Part shown: piece after piece, positions 7,151 through 16,483 of the stretch
How positions within the stretch are numbered: position 1 is the stretch's first letter
Layout of the letters: the number at the start of each line of letters is the position of its first letter
Assembly (NCBI RefSeq): GCF_900217905.1
Contig: NZ_OBMO01000007.1
Span: 1-64,000 of the forward strand
From: Alloalcanivorax xenomutans
Lineage (GTDB): Bacteria; Pseudomonadota; Gammaproteobacteria; Pseudomonadales; Alcanivoracaceae
DNA: 64,000 bases
Direction of reading: 5' to 3'
The notes under the pieces: model-generated
The model's input: only the letters and a program-made list of their open reading frames with translations
What the model was told of the DNA's origin: nothing
Database searches by the model: none
Translations under genes and position numbers: made by a program

Positions 7151-10100
7151 TTAGCGGGCCGGACGAGGAACCCTGAACCAGGCGGCGTACAGCGCGGGCA
7201 GAAACAGCAGTGTCAGAGCGGTGGCGACGATCAGTCCGCCCATGATCGCCACGGCCATCGGGCCGAAGAAATCACTGCGGGACAACGGAATCATCGCCAG
7301 CACCGCGGTGAGCGCGGTGAGGGCGATAGGCCGGAAGCGCCGCACCGTGGACTCGATGATGGCTTCATGTTGGCCACGGCCCTGGGCCAGATCCTGGCCG
7401 ATCTGATCCACCAGGATCACCGAGTTGCGCATGATCATGCCGGCCAGCGCGATGGTGCCCAGCATGGCGACGAAACCGAACGGTTGGCCGAAGAACAGCA
7501 GGAACAGGGTGACGCCGATCAGTCCCAGGGGCGCGGTCAGGAACACCATCACCGTCAGTGAGAAGCTGCGCAGCTGCAGCATCAGCAGCGTCAACACCAC
7601 CAGCACGAACAGCGGCATGCCGGCGTTCACCGATTTCTGGCCGCGGGCGGATTCCTCCACGGTGCCGCCCACTTCCAGCAGATAGCCCGGCGGCAGTGCA
7701 TCACGGATATCCTGCAAGGTGGGCTGGATCTTGTTGACCAGCGTGGCCGGCTGTTCGTCGCCGTAGATATCCGCGCGGACGGTCACCGTGGGCAACCGAT
7801 TGCGGTGCCAGATGACGCCTTCCTCGAAGCCGTATTCCAGGGTGGCGATCTGGGACAGCGGCACACTGCGGCCGTCCTCGTTCTGCACCGCCAGACTCGG
7901 CAACAGCCCCAGCGCCTCGCGCTCGCGGGCATCACCACGGACTTCCACATCGATCAACTCGTTGTCTTCCCGGTACTGGCTGACCGCTACCCCGGACAAC
8001 GAACTTTGCAGCGCCTGGGACAGATCGGCGGTGTTGACGCCGAGCGCCCGGGCACGGTCCTGGTCGATGTTCAGGCGCACCACCTTGCTGGGTTCTTCCC
8101 AGTCCAGGTGCACGTTACTGACCTGTGGTTGCTCGCGTATCCGTTCCGCCACCTGCCTGGCCAGATCACGAACTTCGCCGATGTGTTCCCCGGATACCCG
8201 GAACTGGATCGGGTAGCCCACCGGCGGGCCGTTCTCCAGACGCGACACCCGCGAACGCACGGTGGGGAACTCCGCCGCCAGCGTGTCGATCAGCCAGGAG
8301 CGTACTTCTTCCCGCTCCTCGATATTGCGGGTCAGTACAACGAACTGGGCGAAGCTCGCCGCCGGCAGTTGCTGGTCCAGAGGCAGATAGAAGCGGGGAG
8401 AGCCGGTGCCGACATACGCCACGTAGTTCTCCACCTGGTCATTTTCCGCCAGCAACGCCTCCAGCCGCTCCGCCTGGGCCTGGCTGGCTTCCAGTGAGCT
8501 GCCTTCGCTCAGCTTCAGGTCCACCATCAGTTCCAGCCGCGCGGATGGCGGGAAGAACTGTTGCGGCACGAAACGGAACAGCGCCACCGCGCCAATGAAG
8601 ATCGCCACCGTCATCACGATCACGGTTTTGCGGTGGTAAACGCACCAGCTCACCAGCGCGCGGAAACGGCGATAAAACGGCTTCTGGTAGGGGTCGTGAA
8701 CTTCACCGGCGTCATCGCGGCGGACCAGATTGGGTAGCAGTTTGTCGCCCAGGTAAGGCACGAACACCACGGCGGTAATCCAGGACACCAGCAACGACAA
8801 CGTCACCACCTGGAAAATGGAGCGGGTGTATTCGCCGGTGCCGGACTGAGCCGTGGCGATCGGTAGAAAACCGGCCGCGGTGATCAGGGTGCCGGTGAGC
8901 ATGGGGAAGGCGGTACTGGTCCAGGCGAAACTGGCCGCCTTGATCCGGCTGAGCCCTTGTTCCATCTTGATCGCCATCATCTCCACCGCGATGATGGCGT
9001 CGTCCACCATCAGCCCCAGCGCCAGCACCAGCGCCCCCAGCGAAATCTTGTGCAGGCCGATGTCGAAGTAATTCATCAGCGCGAAGGTCATCGCCAGGAC
9101 CAGGGGAATGGATAACGCCACCACCAGACCAGTGCGCAGTCCCAGCGAGAAAAAACTCACCAGCAGCACGATCACCAGGGCCTCCACCAGCACCCGCACA
9201 AAGTCGCCAACGCTGGCGCGTACCGCCGCTGGCTGGTCGGAGACCTTATGCAGTGACAGGCCGGCCGGCAGAGTCTCCTGCAGGCGCGCGAATTCCTTTT
9301 CCAGGTTTTCACCGAGGGCGAGAATGTCGCCGCCGGCCTTCATGGAGACCGCCAGGCCGATGGCGTCCTCGCCCATGAAGCGCATGCGTGGTGCCGGCGG
9401 GTCGTCAAAGCCACGGTAAACCTTGGCGATGTCCGCCAGACGCAGGGTGCGGCCCTCGAACCGGATGGGGAAGCGGCGGATCTCCTCCACGCTTTGAAAA
9501 TTACCGGAGGCACGCAGGCGCACGCGGTCGGTAGGGGTCTCAAAATAACCGGCGTCGGAAACCGCGTTCTGTTGTTGCAGGGCCTGCTGCACCGCGCCGA
9601 GCGGGATGCCCAGGGCGGCCAGCTTGGTATTGGACAGCTCCACCCAGATTTTCTCGTCCTGCAGGCCAAGCAGCTCCACCTTGCCCACGTCCTCGACCCG
9701 TTGCAGGGCCAGTTGCAGGCGGTCGGCGTAGTCTTTCTTCAGCGCGTAATCGAAGCCGTCACCGGTGAGCGCGTAGATATTGCCGTAGGTGGTGCCGAAC
9801 TCGTCATTGAAGAACGGGCCCTGGATACCCTGGGGCAGGGTGTGGCGGATATCGCCCACCTTCTTGCGCACCTGATACCAGAGATCGGGAATGTCGTCGG
9901 AGTGCATATCGTCCCGCGCCATGAACATGACCTGGGACTGACCGGGGCGGGAGAAGGACGTGATGCGGTCATAGTCCCCGGTCTCCATCAGCTTCTTTTC
10001 AATACGCTCGGTGACCTGGCGGGAGACGTCCTCGGCGCTGGCGCCGGGCCACAGCGTATTCACCACCATGACCTTGAAAGTGAACGGCGGGTCCTCGCTT

Positions 10101-10207
10101 TGTCCAAGCTGGCTGTAGGAAAGCGCGCCGAGGGCGCCCAGGAGGATCATCGCGTAGAGCACCAGGGAGCGGTTGTGCAGCGCCCATTCGGACAGATTGA
10201 AACGCAT
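7151..10207 (-). CDS. RND efflux transporter, inner-membrane permease
   Basis: A 1018-residue HAE1-type resistance-nodulation-division pump subunit, proton-driven, extruding small hydrophobic compounds through an adaptor and an outer-membrane channel. It has the expected plan: N-terminal helix, large periplasmic loop (residues about 35-330), a helix bundle containing the GLMVDDAIIAVE motif with its proton-relay Asp pair, a second periplasmic loop and a C-terminal bundle with GMIMRNSVILVDQ. Length is normal. It starts 2 bp after the adaptor gene stop and ends at a strong terminator. No outer-membrane channel gene accompanies it, so a TolC-like partner must lie elsewhere. The divergent TetR gene likely regulates it. 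Confidence 0.92.
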   Translation of the reverse strand: MRFNLSEWALHNRSLVLYAMILLGALGALSYSQLGQSEDPPFTFKVMVVNTLWPGASAEDVSRQVTERIEKKLMETGDYDRITSFSRPGQSQVMFMARDDMHSDDIPDLWYQVRKKVGDIRHTLPQGIQGPFFNDEFGTTYGNIYALTGDGFDYALKKDYADRLQLALQRVEDVGKVELLGLQDEKIWVELSNTKLAALGIPLGAVQQALQQQNAVSDAGYFETPTDRVRLRASGNFQSVEEIRRFPIRFEGRTLRLADIAKVYRGFDDPPAPRMRFMGEDAIGLAVSMKAGGDILALGENLEKEFARLQETLPAGLSLHKVSDQPAAVRASVGDFVRVLVEALVIVLLVSFFSLGLRTGLVVALSIPLVLAMTFALMNYFDIGLHKISLGALVLALGLMVDDAIIAVEMMAIKMEQGLSRIKAASFAWTSTAFPMLTGTLITAAGFLPIATAQSGTGEYTRSIFQVVTLSLLVSWITAVVFVPYLGDKLLPNLVRRDDAGEVHDPYQKPFYRRFRALVSWCVYHRKTVIVMTVAIFIGAVALFRFVPQQFFPPSARLELMVDLKLSEGSSLEASQAQAERLEALLAENDQVENYVAYVGTGSPRFYLPLDQQLPAASFAQFVVLTRNIEEREEVRSWLIDTLAAEFPTVRSRVSRLENGPPVGYPIQFRVSGEHIGEVRDLARQVAERIREQPQVSNVHLDWEEPSKVVRLNIDQDRARALGVNTADLSQALQSSLSGVAVSQYREDNELIDVEVRGDAREREALGLLPSLAVQNEDGRSVPLSQIATLEYGFEEGVIWHRNRLPTVTVRADIYGDEQPATLVNKIQPTLQDIRDALPPGYLLEVGGTVEESARGQKSVNAGMPLFVLVVLTLLMLQLRSFSLTVMVFLTAPLGLIGVTLFLLFFGQPFGFVAMLGTIALAGMIMRNSVILVDQIGQDLAQGRGQHEAIIESTVRRFRPIALTALTAVLAMIPLSRSDFFGPMAVAIMGGLIVATALTLLFLPALYAAWFRVPRPAR

Positions 10208-10209
10208 CC

Positions 10210-11364
10210 TCAGTGTCCCCCGTCGCCGAAGTCCACCTGGCGATTGCGCCGGTCCACCGGTTTCACGGTCTGGCCTTCGCGAAATAACTGGGTACCGGCG
10301 GCGACGATCCAGTCACCGGCTTGCAGGCCGGCCAGCACCGGTACCTGGTCTTCCTGGTAAGGCCCCACGCGGACGGGGGTCTTCACCAGGGTCTGGTCCG
10401 CGGGATTCACTTTCCAGACATAAGGGGCGCCGTCCTCGGCGGTGAGCGCGCTAAGCGGGATGCTCATGCGGGTGCCACCCTGAGGGAAGAATACCCGGGC
10501 ACTTTGTCCCAGATCGGCGGGTACGTCGCCACTGGTGAAAGCCACCCGCGTCGCGTAGGTGCGCAATTGCGGATCGGCGGAGGGGGCGATCTCGCGGACC
10601 CGGCCGTCATAGTGGTCACCGGGCCGCGACCACAGCTCCACTTTGACGTCCTGCTGGAGAGAAACCTGGTTGACGCGGTTTTCCGGGAGATGGATCAGCA
10701 CTTCACGATCGCCGTCGGCGGCCAGAGTGAACACGGTCTGACCGGCCGCCACCACCTGCCCGACTTCGACCTGGCGGCTCATGATGACCCCGTTCCGGGG
10801 CGCACGCAGTTCGGCGTAACCGGCCTGGTTCCGGGCTACTTCCAGATCGGCGCGGGCTTGGCGTAATTGCGCCGCGGCGGCTTCGAGCTGGCTGCTCACC
10901 GAATCGTACTGGGACTGGCTGATCACCTTGCGTTCCAGCAGGGTCTGGTAGCGTTTCTGCTCACTGAGCGCCAGATCATGGTCGGCCTTGGCGGCGGCCA
11001 CCCGGGCCCGGGAAGCATCCAGCCGCAGGCGCACGTCGCGAGGGTCGATACGGGCCAGCGGCTGTCCCTTCTCCACCCGGTCTCCGACTTCCACCGAACG
11101 CTCGATCACCTTGCCACCGACCTGGAACGCCAGATCGGGCTCGTAGCGGGCGCGGACCTCGCCGGCGAAGCTGTCATGGCCGGCGTGGGTACTGTCCGGC
11201 TGGACCACCAAAGCAGTACTGATGGTGTGCTCGGTGGTGGCGGCATCACCGCTGCAGCCGCCAAGCGCGCTGGCAAGCAGGGCGCCGAGAAACAACAGAG
11301 GCAGGCCGGAAGCGCCCACGCGATGAGTGGGTAAATGCGATGTGGATCGGTTGCGGCGAGTCAT
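10210..11364 (-). CDS. RND efflux periplasmic adaptor lipoprotein
   Basis: A 384-residue membrane-fusion protein linking the downstream RND pump to an outer-membrane channel. It has a lipoprotein signal with lipobox SALGGC at about residues 32-37, a split lipoyl/barrel-sandwich motif (YEPDLAFQVGGKVIERSVEVG and APRNGVIMSRQVEVGQVV), an alpha-hairpin coiled region between them, and a C-terminal beta-barrel and membrane-proximal domain. It is the first gene of a two-gene operon. The 149-bp gap to the divergent TetR gene contains the likely shared promoter and operator. Confidence 0.92.
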   Translation of the reverse strand: MTRRNRSTSHLPTHRVGASGLPLLFLGALLASALGGCSGDAATTEHTISTALVVQPDSTHAGHDSFAGEVRARYEPDLAFQVGGKVIERSVEVGDRVEKGQPLARIDPRDVRLRLDASRARVAAAKADHDLALSEQKRYQTLLERKVISQSQYDSVSSQLEAAAAQLRQARADLEVARNQAGYAELRAPRNGVIMSRQVEVGQVVAAGQTVFTLAADGDREVLIHLPENRVNQVSLQQDVKVELWSRPGDHYDGRVREIAPSADPQLRTYATRVAFTSGDVPADLGQSARVFFPQGGTRMSIPLSALTAEDGAPYVWKVNPADQTLVKTPVRVGPYQEDQVPVLAGLQAGDWIVAAGTQLFREGQTVKPVDRRNRQVDFGDGGH

Positions 11365-11455
11365 GGAACACCTTATCCCTTGTTGGTACCCCCGGGCGGG
11401 AAAGAGCGCCTGCGGATAGCAGCAACAACAACGTCGTTATTTTGTCGGTTGAATG

Positions 11456-11495
11456 GTAAACTCGCCGGTATAGTAAAATTAGTGAACTCGCCAGT
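11456..11495. promoter_or_regulatory. Direct-repeat operator candidate between RND operon and TetR gene
   Basis: GTAAACTCGCCGGT (11456-11469) and GTGAACTCGCCAGT (11482-11495) match at 12 of 14 positions and start 26 bp apart, immediately upstream of the tetR start at 11514. An AATGGT / ACCATT pair (11452-11457, 11497-11502) flanks them. Position in the divergent promoter fits autoregulation by the adjacent TetR protein; this is inference. Confidence 0.5.
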
Positions 11496-11513
11496 CCACC
11501 ATTTGTTGAGATC

Positions 11514-12146
11514 ATGTCGAACAATCTGACCCGCAGCGGCCCGGGCCGCCCCAAAGACCCCGCCAAACGCGACGCCATCCTGGCCGCCGCCACCACCCTG
11601 TTTCTGGAACAGGGATATTCCGGCACCAGCATGGATGCCATCGCCGCCGCCGCCGGTGTCTCCAAGCTCACGGTTTACAGCCACTTCAAGGACAAGGAGG
11701 CGCTGTTCGCCGCCGCGGTGGAGATCAAATGCCAGGGACAGATGCCCTTGCCGATCTTCCATTTCGACGAGAGCCAGTCGGTGGAACAGGTGTTGCTGCG
11801 CATCGCCCGCTCCTTCCATGAACTGGTGACCCAGGACGACGCGGTCAATCTGATGCGGCTGATGGCGGCTCAGGCCGGGCAGGACCAGACCATGGCCCGG
11901 TTGTTCTTCGAAGTGGGGCCGCAGAAGACGCTGCTGGATATGGAGCGGCTGCTGGCGGAACTGGACCGGCGCGGATTATTGCGGGTGGCGGCGCCGGATC
12001 GCGCCGCCGATCATTTCTTTTCCCTGATCAAGGGTTGCCATGAGATGCAGGTGCTGATCGGTTGCGGCGAGCCGATGACGGCGGAGGAGGCGGAAGCCCA
12101 TATCACCGATGTGGTGGCCATGTTCCTGCGCGCTTATGCGCCATAG
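11514..12146 (+). CDS. TetR/AcrR-family transcriptional regulator
   Basis: A 210-residue regulator. The N-terminal domain (residues about 15-62) carries the TetR helix-turn-helix: ILAAATTLFLEQGYSGTSMD followed by IAAAAGVSKLTVYSHFKDKEALF. The remainder is the all-helical ligand/dimer domain. It is divergent from the RND operon and almost certainly represses it, being released by a pump substrate. The start at 11514 gives the usual short basic leader (RSGPGRPKDPAKRDAIL). It converges with the kinase-phosphatase gene, with a 13-bp overlap of coding ends. Confidence 0.92.
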   Translation: MSNNLTRSGPGRPKDPAKRDAILAAATTLFLEQGYSGTSMDAIAAAAGVSKLTVYSHFKDKEALFAAAVEIKCQGQMPLPIFHFDESQSVEQVLLRIARSFHELVTQDDAVNLMRLMAAQAGQDQTMARLFFEVGPQKTLLDMERLLAELDRRGLLRVAAPDRAADHFFSLIKGCHEMQVLIGCGEPMTAEEAEAHITDVVAMFLRAYAP

Positions 12147-13864
12147 AGACGCACGGCGAGCAGTACCACCAGCAGGGCCAGCACGGCACTGACGCTCTGC
12201 CAGAAGCGCACCGGATGGCGTTCCATCAGCGGCGGCCGGATGGGGTGCGCCAGACCCGGACCAGGGTGGCGCAGATCATGGATAAATTCCGATAACTCCC
12301 GGTAGCGCTTGTCCGGGTGGGGATGCACCGCCTTGCGCAGCGCTCCGTCCACCCAGGCCGGCAGATCGCGGTCATCGCGCAAGGCGCTGCGATAGCGGAG
12401 CCGGTTCTGCGCGGACCGGGTCCGGCACTGGGACACGGCGGTACCGTAGGGCAAATCCCCGGTCAGCAGTTGATAGGCAATGACACCGAGGGAAAACAGA
12501 TCAGAGGCGGTATTGCCCGGTTCTCCGAGAAAGTATTCCGGTGCCATGTAGGGCAGGGTGCCTTGCGGCGCTTCCCGGTCCCGGGGCGGGGCCAGCTCCG
12601 CCAATCCGGCCACGCGGGCGGCGCCGAAGTCGATCAGGGTGATGGTGCCGTTGGCGTCGACCATCACGTTCTCCGGGCGCAGGTCCTGGTGCAGGATCTC
12701 GCGCCGATGAAAGGCGTACAGCGCGCGGGCGATCTGTTCCACCAGATCCCGAACTGTTTCCAGCGAAGGGTTGGGGTGGTCGCGCATCCACTGAGTCAGG
12801 GTTTCCCCCTCCACATAGTCCGTCACCGTGTACAGGTAACGACGTTGCCGTTGCCGTGGCGGCGCCTTGAGAACATGGGGATGGTCAATGCGGTGGGCGA
12901 TCCACTCCTCCATCATGAACCGTTCCAGAAAGGCGCGATCATCGGCGCGGTCGATGGCCGGGGTTTTCAGCACCACGGTGACGCCGCTGTCCAGATCTTC
13001 CGCCAGGTAGACGTGGCTGCGGCTGCTCGCATGCAACTCCCGCAGGATGCGGAAGCCGTCGAATTCCATGCGCGCATGCAGCTCCGGCGGTAGCGGCAGA
13101 TCGTCAAGACGGCCGGACAAGGCGGAAGATTCATCCCGCGGCAACCGATCGACGCGCAGGACCTGCACGGTCAGGTTATCCTCACTGCCGCGTTCGTAGG
13201 CCAGCGCCGCCAGGGTCCGCGCCGCCTGTCGCGGATCGGTTTGCGAGGCCAGAGTGCTGGTCAGGGTGTCGGTATCCAGATACTCGTGGACGCCGTCGGT
13301 GGCCAGCACGAACCAGTCCCCTTCCGTCACCGGCATGCTGAGATGATCGATTTCCGCGCGGGCGTTCATGCCCAGCGCCCGGCTCAGGTAACTCTGTTCC
13401 CGTGACACCCATAACCGGTGGTCTTCGGTGAGCTGTTCCAGGACGCCGTTACTCAGCCGATACAGACGGGCATCACCCAGATGGAAGCAGTGGGCGCTGT
13501 CCCCCTTGATGACCAGAGCGGTAAACGTGCATACGTAGCCCCGGTCCAGGTCATAACGGTATTGGCTTTGGCGGGTTTGCGCGTGCAGCCAGGCATTGGT
13601 GGCGTTGATCACCCGTTGCGCGGACTGCCGTACCGACCAGGTTTCCGGGGTGCTGAAGTAGTCTTCGAGAAAGCTGCTGACCGCGGTTTCCGAGGCGATG
13701 TGACTGACGTTGCTGCTGCCGATGCCATCGGCCAGCGCCAGCACCAGCCCCTTGCTGATCAGCGCCATCCCTTCGGGAATCAGGGCGCCGTGGAAATCCT
13801 GATTGACGGCTTTGCGGCCTTTGTCGGAGTACTGTCCCAGGGATACCTGAAGGGAGGAAGGCAT
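12134..13864 (-). CDS. Fused PP2C-type phosphatase and Ser/Thr protein kinase
   Basis: About 576 residues. The N-terminal half (to about 240) is a PP2C phosphatase: SDKGRKAVNQDFHG, ALADGIGSSN, GDARLYRL, FVLATDGVHEYL and SEDNLTVQVLRVD supply the metal-binding aspartates. The C-terminal half is a Hanks-type kinase with VVLKTP (Lys), a catalytic loop HQDLRPEN in place of the usual HRD, DFGAARV and MAPEYF. A final hydrophobic helix (VSAVLALLVVLLAVRLYG) anchors it to the inner membrane. The start at 13864 is chosen to match family members beginning near VSLGQYSDKGRK; ATG 13885 is an alternative. Fusions of this type sit beside nitrate/nitrite assimilation genes in pseudomonads; here the upstream neighbour is a formate/nitrite channel. 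Confidence 0.88.
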   Translation of the reverse strand: MPSSLQVSLGQYSDKGRKAVNQDFHGALIPEGMALISKGLVLALADGIGSSNVSHIASETAVSSFLEDYFSTPETWSVRQSAQRVINATNAWLHAQTRQSQYRYDLDRGYVCTFTALVIKGDSAHCFHLGDARLYRLSNGVLEQLTEDHRLWVSREQSYLSRALGMNARAEIDHLSMPVTEGDWFVLATDGVHEYLDTDTLTSTLASQTDPRQAARTLAALAYERGSEDNLTVQVLRVDRLPRDESSALSGRLDDLPLPPELHARMEFDGFRILRELHASSRSHVYLAEDLDSGVTVVLKTPAIDRADDRAFLERFMMEEWIAHRIDHPHVLKAPPRQRQRRYLYTVTDYVEGETLTQWMRDHPNPSLETVRDLVEQIARALYAFHRREILHQDLRPENVMVDANGTITLIDFGAARVAGLAELAPPRDREAPQGTLPYMAPEYFLGEPGNTASDLFSLGVIAYQLLTGDLPYGTAVSQCRTRSAQNRLRYRSALRDDRDLPAWVDGALRKAVHPHPDKRYRELSEFIHDLRHPGPGLAHPIRPPLMERHPVRFWQSVSAVLALLVVLLAVRLYGA

Positions 13865-13872
13865 GGCGTTGG

Positions 13873-13896
13873 GTGCTCCGGCCATGACCGGAGCAC
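13873..13896 (-). promoter_or_regulatory. Hairpin in the leader of the kinase-phosphatase gene
   Basis: GTGCTCCGG and CCGGAGCAC pair perfectly over 9 bp with a 6-nt loop, 27 bp after the stop of the transporter gene and 8 bp before the chosen start codon. The alternative ATG at 13885 falls in the loop. With no T tract it is more likely to modulate translation or transcript stability than to terminate. Confidence 0.45.
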
Positions 13897-13922
13897 GTTC
13901 CTGTTGGTTTTCGTTCCTTCGA

Positions 13923-14732
13923 TTACAGGGAACGTTTCGGCGCGGTGCGCACATGGGTGGTATAGAGGGTCAGACCAGTGAAGGCGAGGCCGCCCACCAG
14001 GTTGCCCAGCGCGGTGGGGATCTCGTTCCAGATAAAGTAGTCGGCCACGGAGAAATCGCCGCCCATGAGCATGGCGCAGGGGAACAGGAACATGTTCACC
14101 ACCGAGTGCTCGAAGCCCATGTAGAAGAACAGGAAGATCGGCATCCACATGGCGATCACCTTGCCGGAAACCGTGGTGGAAATCATCGCGCCCACCACGC
14201 CCATGGACACCATCCAGTTGCACAACATGCCGCGGATGAAAATGGTGATCCAGCCAGCCAGGCCGAACTCGGCATAGCCCAGCGTACGGGATTCACCAAT
14301 GGCCGCCAGCTTTTCGCCCACGGTTCCCGGCTCGGTGTTGAAGCCGTAGGTAAGGATGAAAGACATCATGAACGCCACGGTGAGCGCGCCGGCGAAATTG
14401 CCCAGGAACACAAGGCCCCAATTCTTCAGGACGCGATTGGTGGTCACTCCCGGGCGCCGGTCCAACAGCGCCAGCGGGGTCAGCATGAATACGCCGGTCA
14501 GGAGATCGAACCCCATCAGATACAGCATGCAGAATCCCACCGGAAACAGCAGGGCACCGATCAGGGGATTACCGGTTTGTACCGTGATGGTCACCGCCAT
14601 GGCCGCCGCCAGGGCGAGGATGGCGCCGGCCATGTAGGCACGGATCAAAGTGTCGCGGGTCGCCATGTAAATCTTCGATTCACCGGCATCCACCATCTTG
14701 GTGACGAATTCGGAAGGCACTAAGTAAGACAT
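13923..14732 (-). CDS. Formate/nitrite transporter (FNT family)
   Basis: A 269-residue pentameric-channel-type protein of the FocA/NirC family that carries formate, nitrite or related anions through the inner membrane. It has about six transmembrane helices. The segment FLGNFAGALTVAF matches the conserved FNT helix break, and LCNWMVSMGVVGAM matches the CNxxV-type motif of the second half. It probably forms a leftward unit with the kinase-phosphatase fusion (58-bp gap). No nitrite reductase or formate dehydrogenase gene is in the window, so substrate direction is open. Confidence 0.9.
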   Translation of the reverse strand: MSYLVPSEFVTKMVDAGESKIYMATRDTLIRAYMAGAILALAAAMAVTITVQTGNPLIGALLFPVGFCMLYLMGFDLLTGVFMLTPLALLDRRPGVTTNRVLKNWGLVFLGNFAGALTVAFMMSFILTYGFNTEPGTVGEKLAAIGESRTLGYAEFGLAGWITIFIRGMLCNWMVSMGVVGAMISTTVSGKVIAMWMPIFLFFYMGFEHSVVNMFLFPCAMLMGGDFSVADYFIWNEIPTALGNLVGGLAFTGLTLYTTHVRTAPKRSL

Positions 14733-15026
14733 GGTCGCACTCTCTGGATCATCAATGTTTGCGGAAAGCCCTTAAAAGCGTCGTTCTATTGCTATGGAGA
14801 GGGTCAGCAAGAACCGCACCAGGAGCGCGAGTGAGTTTTTAAGTTGTTGATATAAAATAAGTTTTTATTTTTGTTGGTAGGGGTGATCAAGGGCCGGGCC
14901 GCACGCGTGGCGCCATTATGGTGCAGGGCGCCGGGTCCGTTTTGGTGCTTTTCCGGAAGGGGGGCGTCAATTGTGCGGTGTCGGCAATCGGGGTAGGCTG
15001 CCGGCTTCCCCCTGCCGGCCTTCACC

Positions 15027-15578
15027 ATGCTTCAACACTTCCTGGAACACTTTGGCTATCCCGCCCTGTTCGTGGGGACCTTTCTGGAAGGCGAGACGAT
15101 TCTGGTGCTGGCGGGGTTCCTGGCGTTCCATGACTATCTGCGTCTGGATCTGGTGATATTCACCGCTTTCGCCGGTGCTTTTTGCGGGGACCAGCTCTGG
15201 TTTCTGCTCGGGCGCCACCATGGCCGGCGGTTGTTGCGACGTAAACCCCGCTGGGAAGCGACGGGCGAAAAGGCTTTGAGGCTGGTGCGGCGTCACCCTG
15301 ATTTGTGGGTGCTCGGTTTCCGTTTCGTCTATGGCCTGCGAACCGTAATGCCGGTGGTGATTGGCTTGTCCGGCTACCCGCCGCGCCGGTATTTGCTTTT
15401 CAACGCTCTGGGCGCCGCGATCTGGGCGACGGCGCTGGGCTTCGCCGCCTTCCATTTCGGTACCTTGCTGGAAGGGCTGCTTGGTCATCTGAAACGCTAC
15501 GAGTTTTATGTCTTGGGGGCGCTGTTTCTGATCGGTGTACTGATGTGGCTGTGGCGCTATTTTCGCGCACCCCGCTGA
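15027..15578 (+). CDS. DedA/SNARE-associated family membrane protein
   Basis: A 183-residue inner-membrane protein of the DedA (VTT/SNARE-associated) family, linked to lipid-carrier or phospholipid scrambling. Visible family features are the GTFLEGETILVLAGFLAF segment with an acidic residue in a re-entrant loop, the GDQLWFLLGRHHGRRLL stretch, and the arginine-rich GFRFVYGLRTVMPVVIGLSG motif. Two C-terminal hydrophobic helices follow. It is monocistronic and divergent from the FNT gene across 294 bp of AT-rich sequence. A ladder of charged residues ends the protein (RYFRAPR). Confidence 0.85.
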   Translation: MLQHFLEHFGYPALFVGTFLEGETILVLAGFLAFHDYLRLDLVIFTAFAGAFCGDQLWFLLGRHHGRRLLRRKPRWEATGEKALRLVRRHPDLWVLGFRFVYGLRTVMPVVIGLSGYPPRRYLLFNALGAAIWATALGFAAFHFGTLLEGLLGHLKRYEFYVLGALFLIGVLMWLWRYFRAPR

Positions 15579-15583
15579 CACAG

Positions 15584-15660
15584 GATTCGCTGCCAAGGCC
15601 GCTTCCCACAGAATGAGCGCTACGGAGCCGCCGTGGAACCTGCCTTGGCTGCGACCGGCG
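15584..15660. repeat. Degenerate REP-like element downstream of dedA-type gene
   Basis: GATTCGCTGCCAAGGCCGCT followed by TCCCACA, then a complementary but decayed half (GCCGCCGTGG, GCCTTGGCTGCGA), has the order of the window's REP-like family. The arms pair only partly. Confidence 0.45.
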
Positions 15661-15815
15661 TGTAGGCGTGCCCGCCCTCAGCGGTGGGACATCCATGGTC
15701 CACGGGCCGCTTTAGCCTTTCTATACTCTGAGCTCAGTACATATCGTTTTCCCCGAGCCCGTGGTCCGGCTACCTTGCGATTCTGGTTTTTCTGACAGAG
15801 AAGCGAGCCGGGCCC

Positions 15816-16439
15816 ATGATCACCGTATTCACGGATTCTTCCCCCAACGGCTTCAAGGTCACTATTGCCCTTGAAGAGCTGGGGCTGCCTTATACACTGG
15901 AACAGATCAATCTTCATGCTGGCGAGCAGCGCCAGTCGTCGTTCCTGGCAATCAACCCCCATGGCCGGATTCCCGTCCTGCGTGATGAACAAACCGGAGT
16001 GACGCTTTTTGAGTCCTCGGCGATCCTGTTGTATCTGGCGGAAAAAACCGGGCGCCTGCTGCCGGAGGCGTTGACGGCCCGTTGGGAAGCCATCAAATGG
16101 CTGCAGTTTCATTCCGCCAGCATGGGGCCGATACTGGGGCAGCGCGTGCATTTCGAGTTGTTCGCGCCGACCCGGTTGCGCGAGGCTATTGATCGTTACC
16201 GGAGCTTGAGCGAGGAAGCCTTCGCCACGCTGGACCGTCATCTGAGTAGCCGGGTCTTTCTGGCTGGCGACAGCTATTCCATCGCCGATATCGCCACCTT
16301 CGGCTGGACGCATATCGCCGTGATTTGCGGCTTCGGATTCGAGCACCATCGCCATTTGACACGCTGGCATGATGCCGTGGCGCGGCGGCCGGCGGTGCGG
16401 CGTGGCGTGATGCTGCCGGCACCGGCCACCGGGCCGTAA
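15816..16439 (+). CDS. Glutathione S-transferase family protein
   Basis: A 207-residue GST with an N-terminal thioredoxin-fold domain (residues 1-80: FTDSSPNGFKVTIALEELGL, NPHGRIPVL with the cis-proline, and FESSAILLYLAEKTG for gamma-glutamyl contacts) and an all-helical C-terminal domain (YSIADIATFGW matches the conserved N-capping box). It resembles YfcG/YghU-type disulfide-bond oxidoreductases with SPNG in the active loop. Predicted cytoplasmic. It lies alone on the plus strand just upstream of the broken ogt gene, so a stress or xenobiotic role is plausible. Confidence 0.85.
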   Translation: MITVFTDSSPNGFKVTIALEELGLPYTLEQINLHAGEQRQSSFLAINPHGRIPVLRDEQTGVTLFESSAILLYLAEKTGRLLPEALTARWEAIKWLQFHSASMGPILGQRVHFELFAPTRLREAIDRYRSLSEEAFATLDRHLSSRVFLAGDSYSIADIATFGWTHIAVICGFGFEHHRHLTRWHDAVARRPAVRRGVMLPAPATGP

Positions 16440-16483
16440 CGCCACCTATAAAGATCAAGAACAGATTCCAAGGTGAATCGGGT

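Noticed and set aside
14830-14880. FNR/ANR box upstream of the formate/nitrite channel
   Set aside because: TTGAT-ATAA-AATAA matches only one half of the TTGAT-N4-ATCAA consensus; too weak to report as a site.
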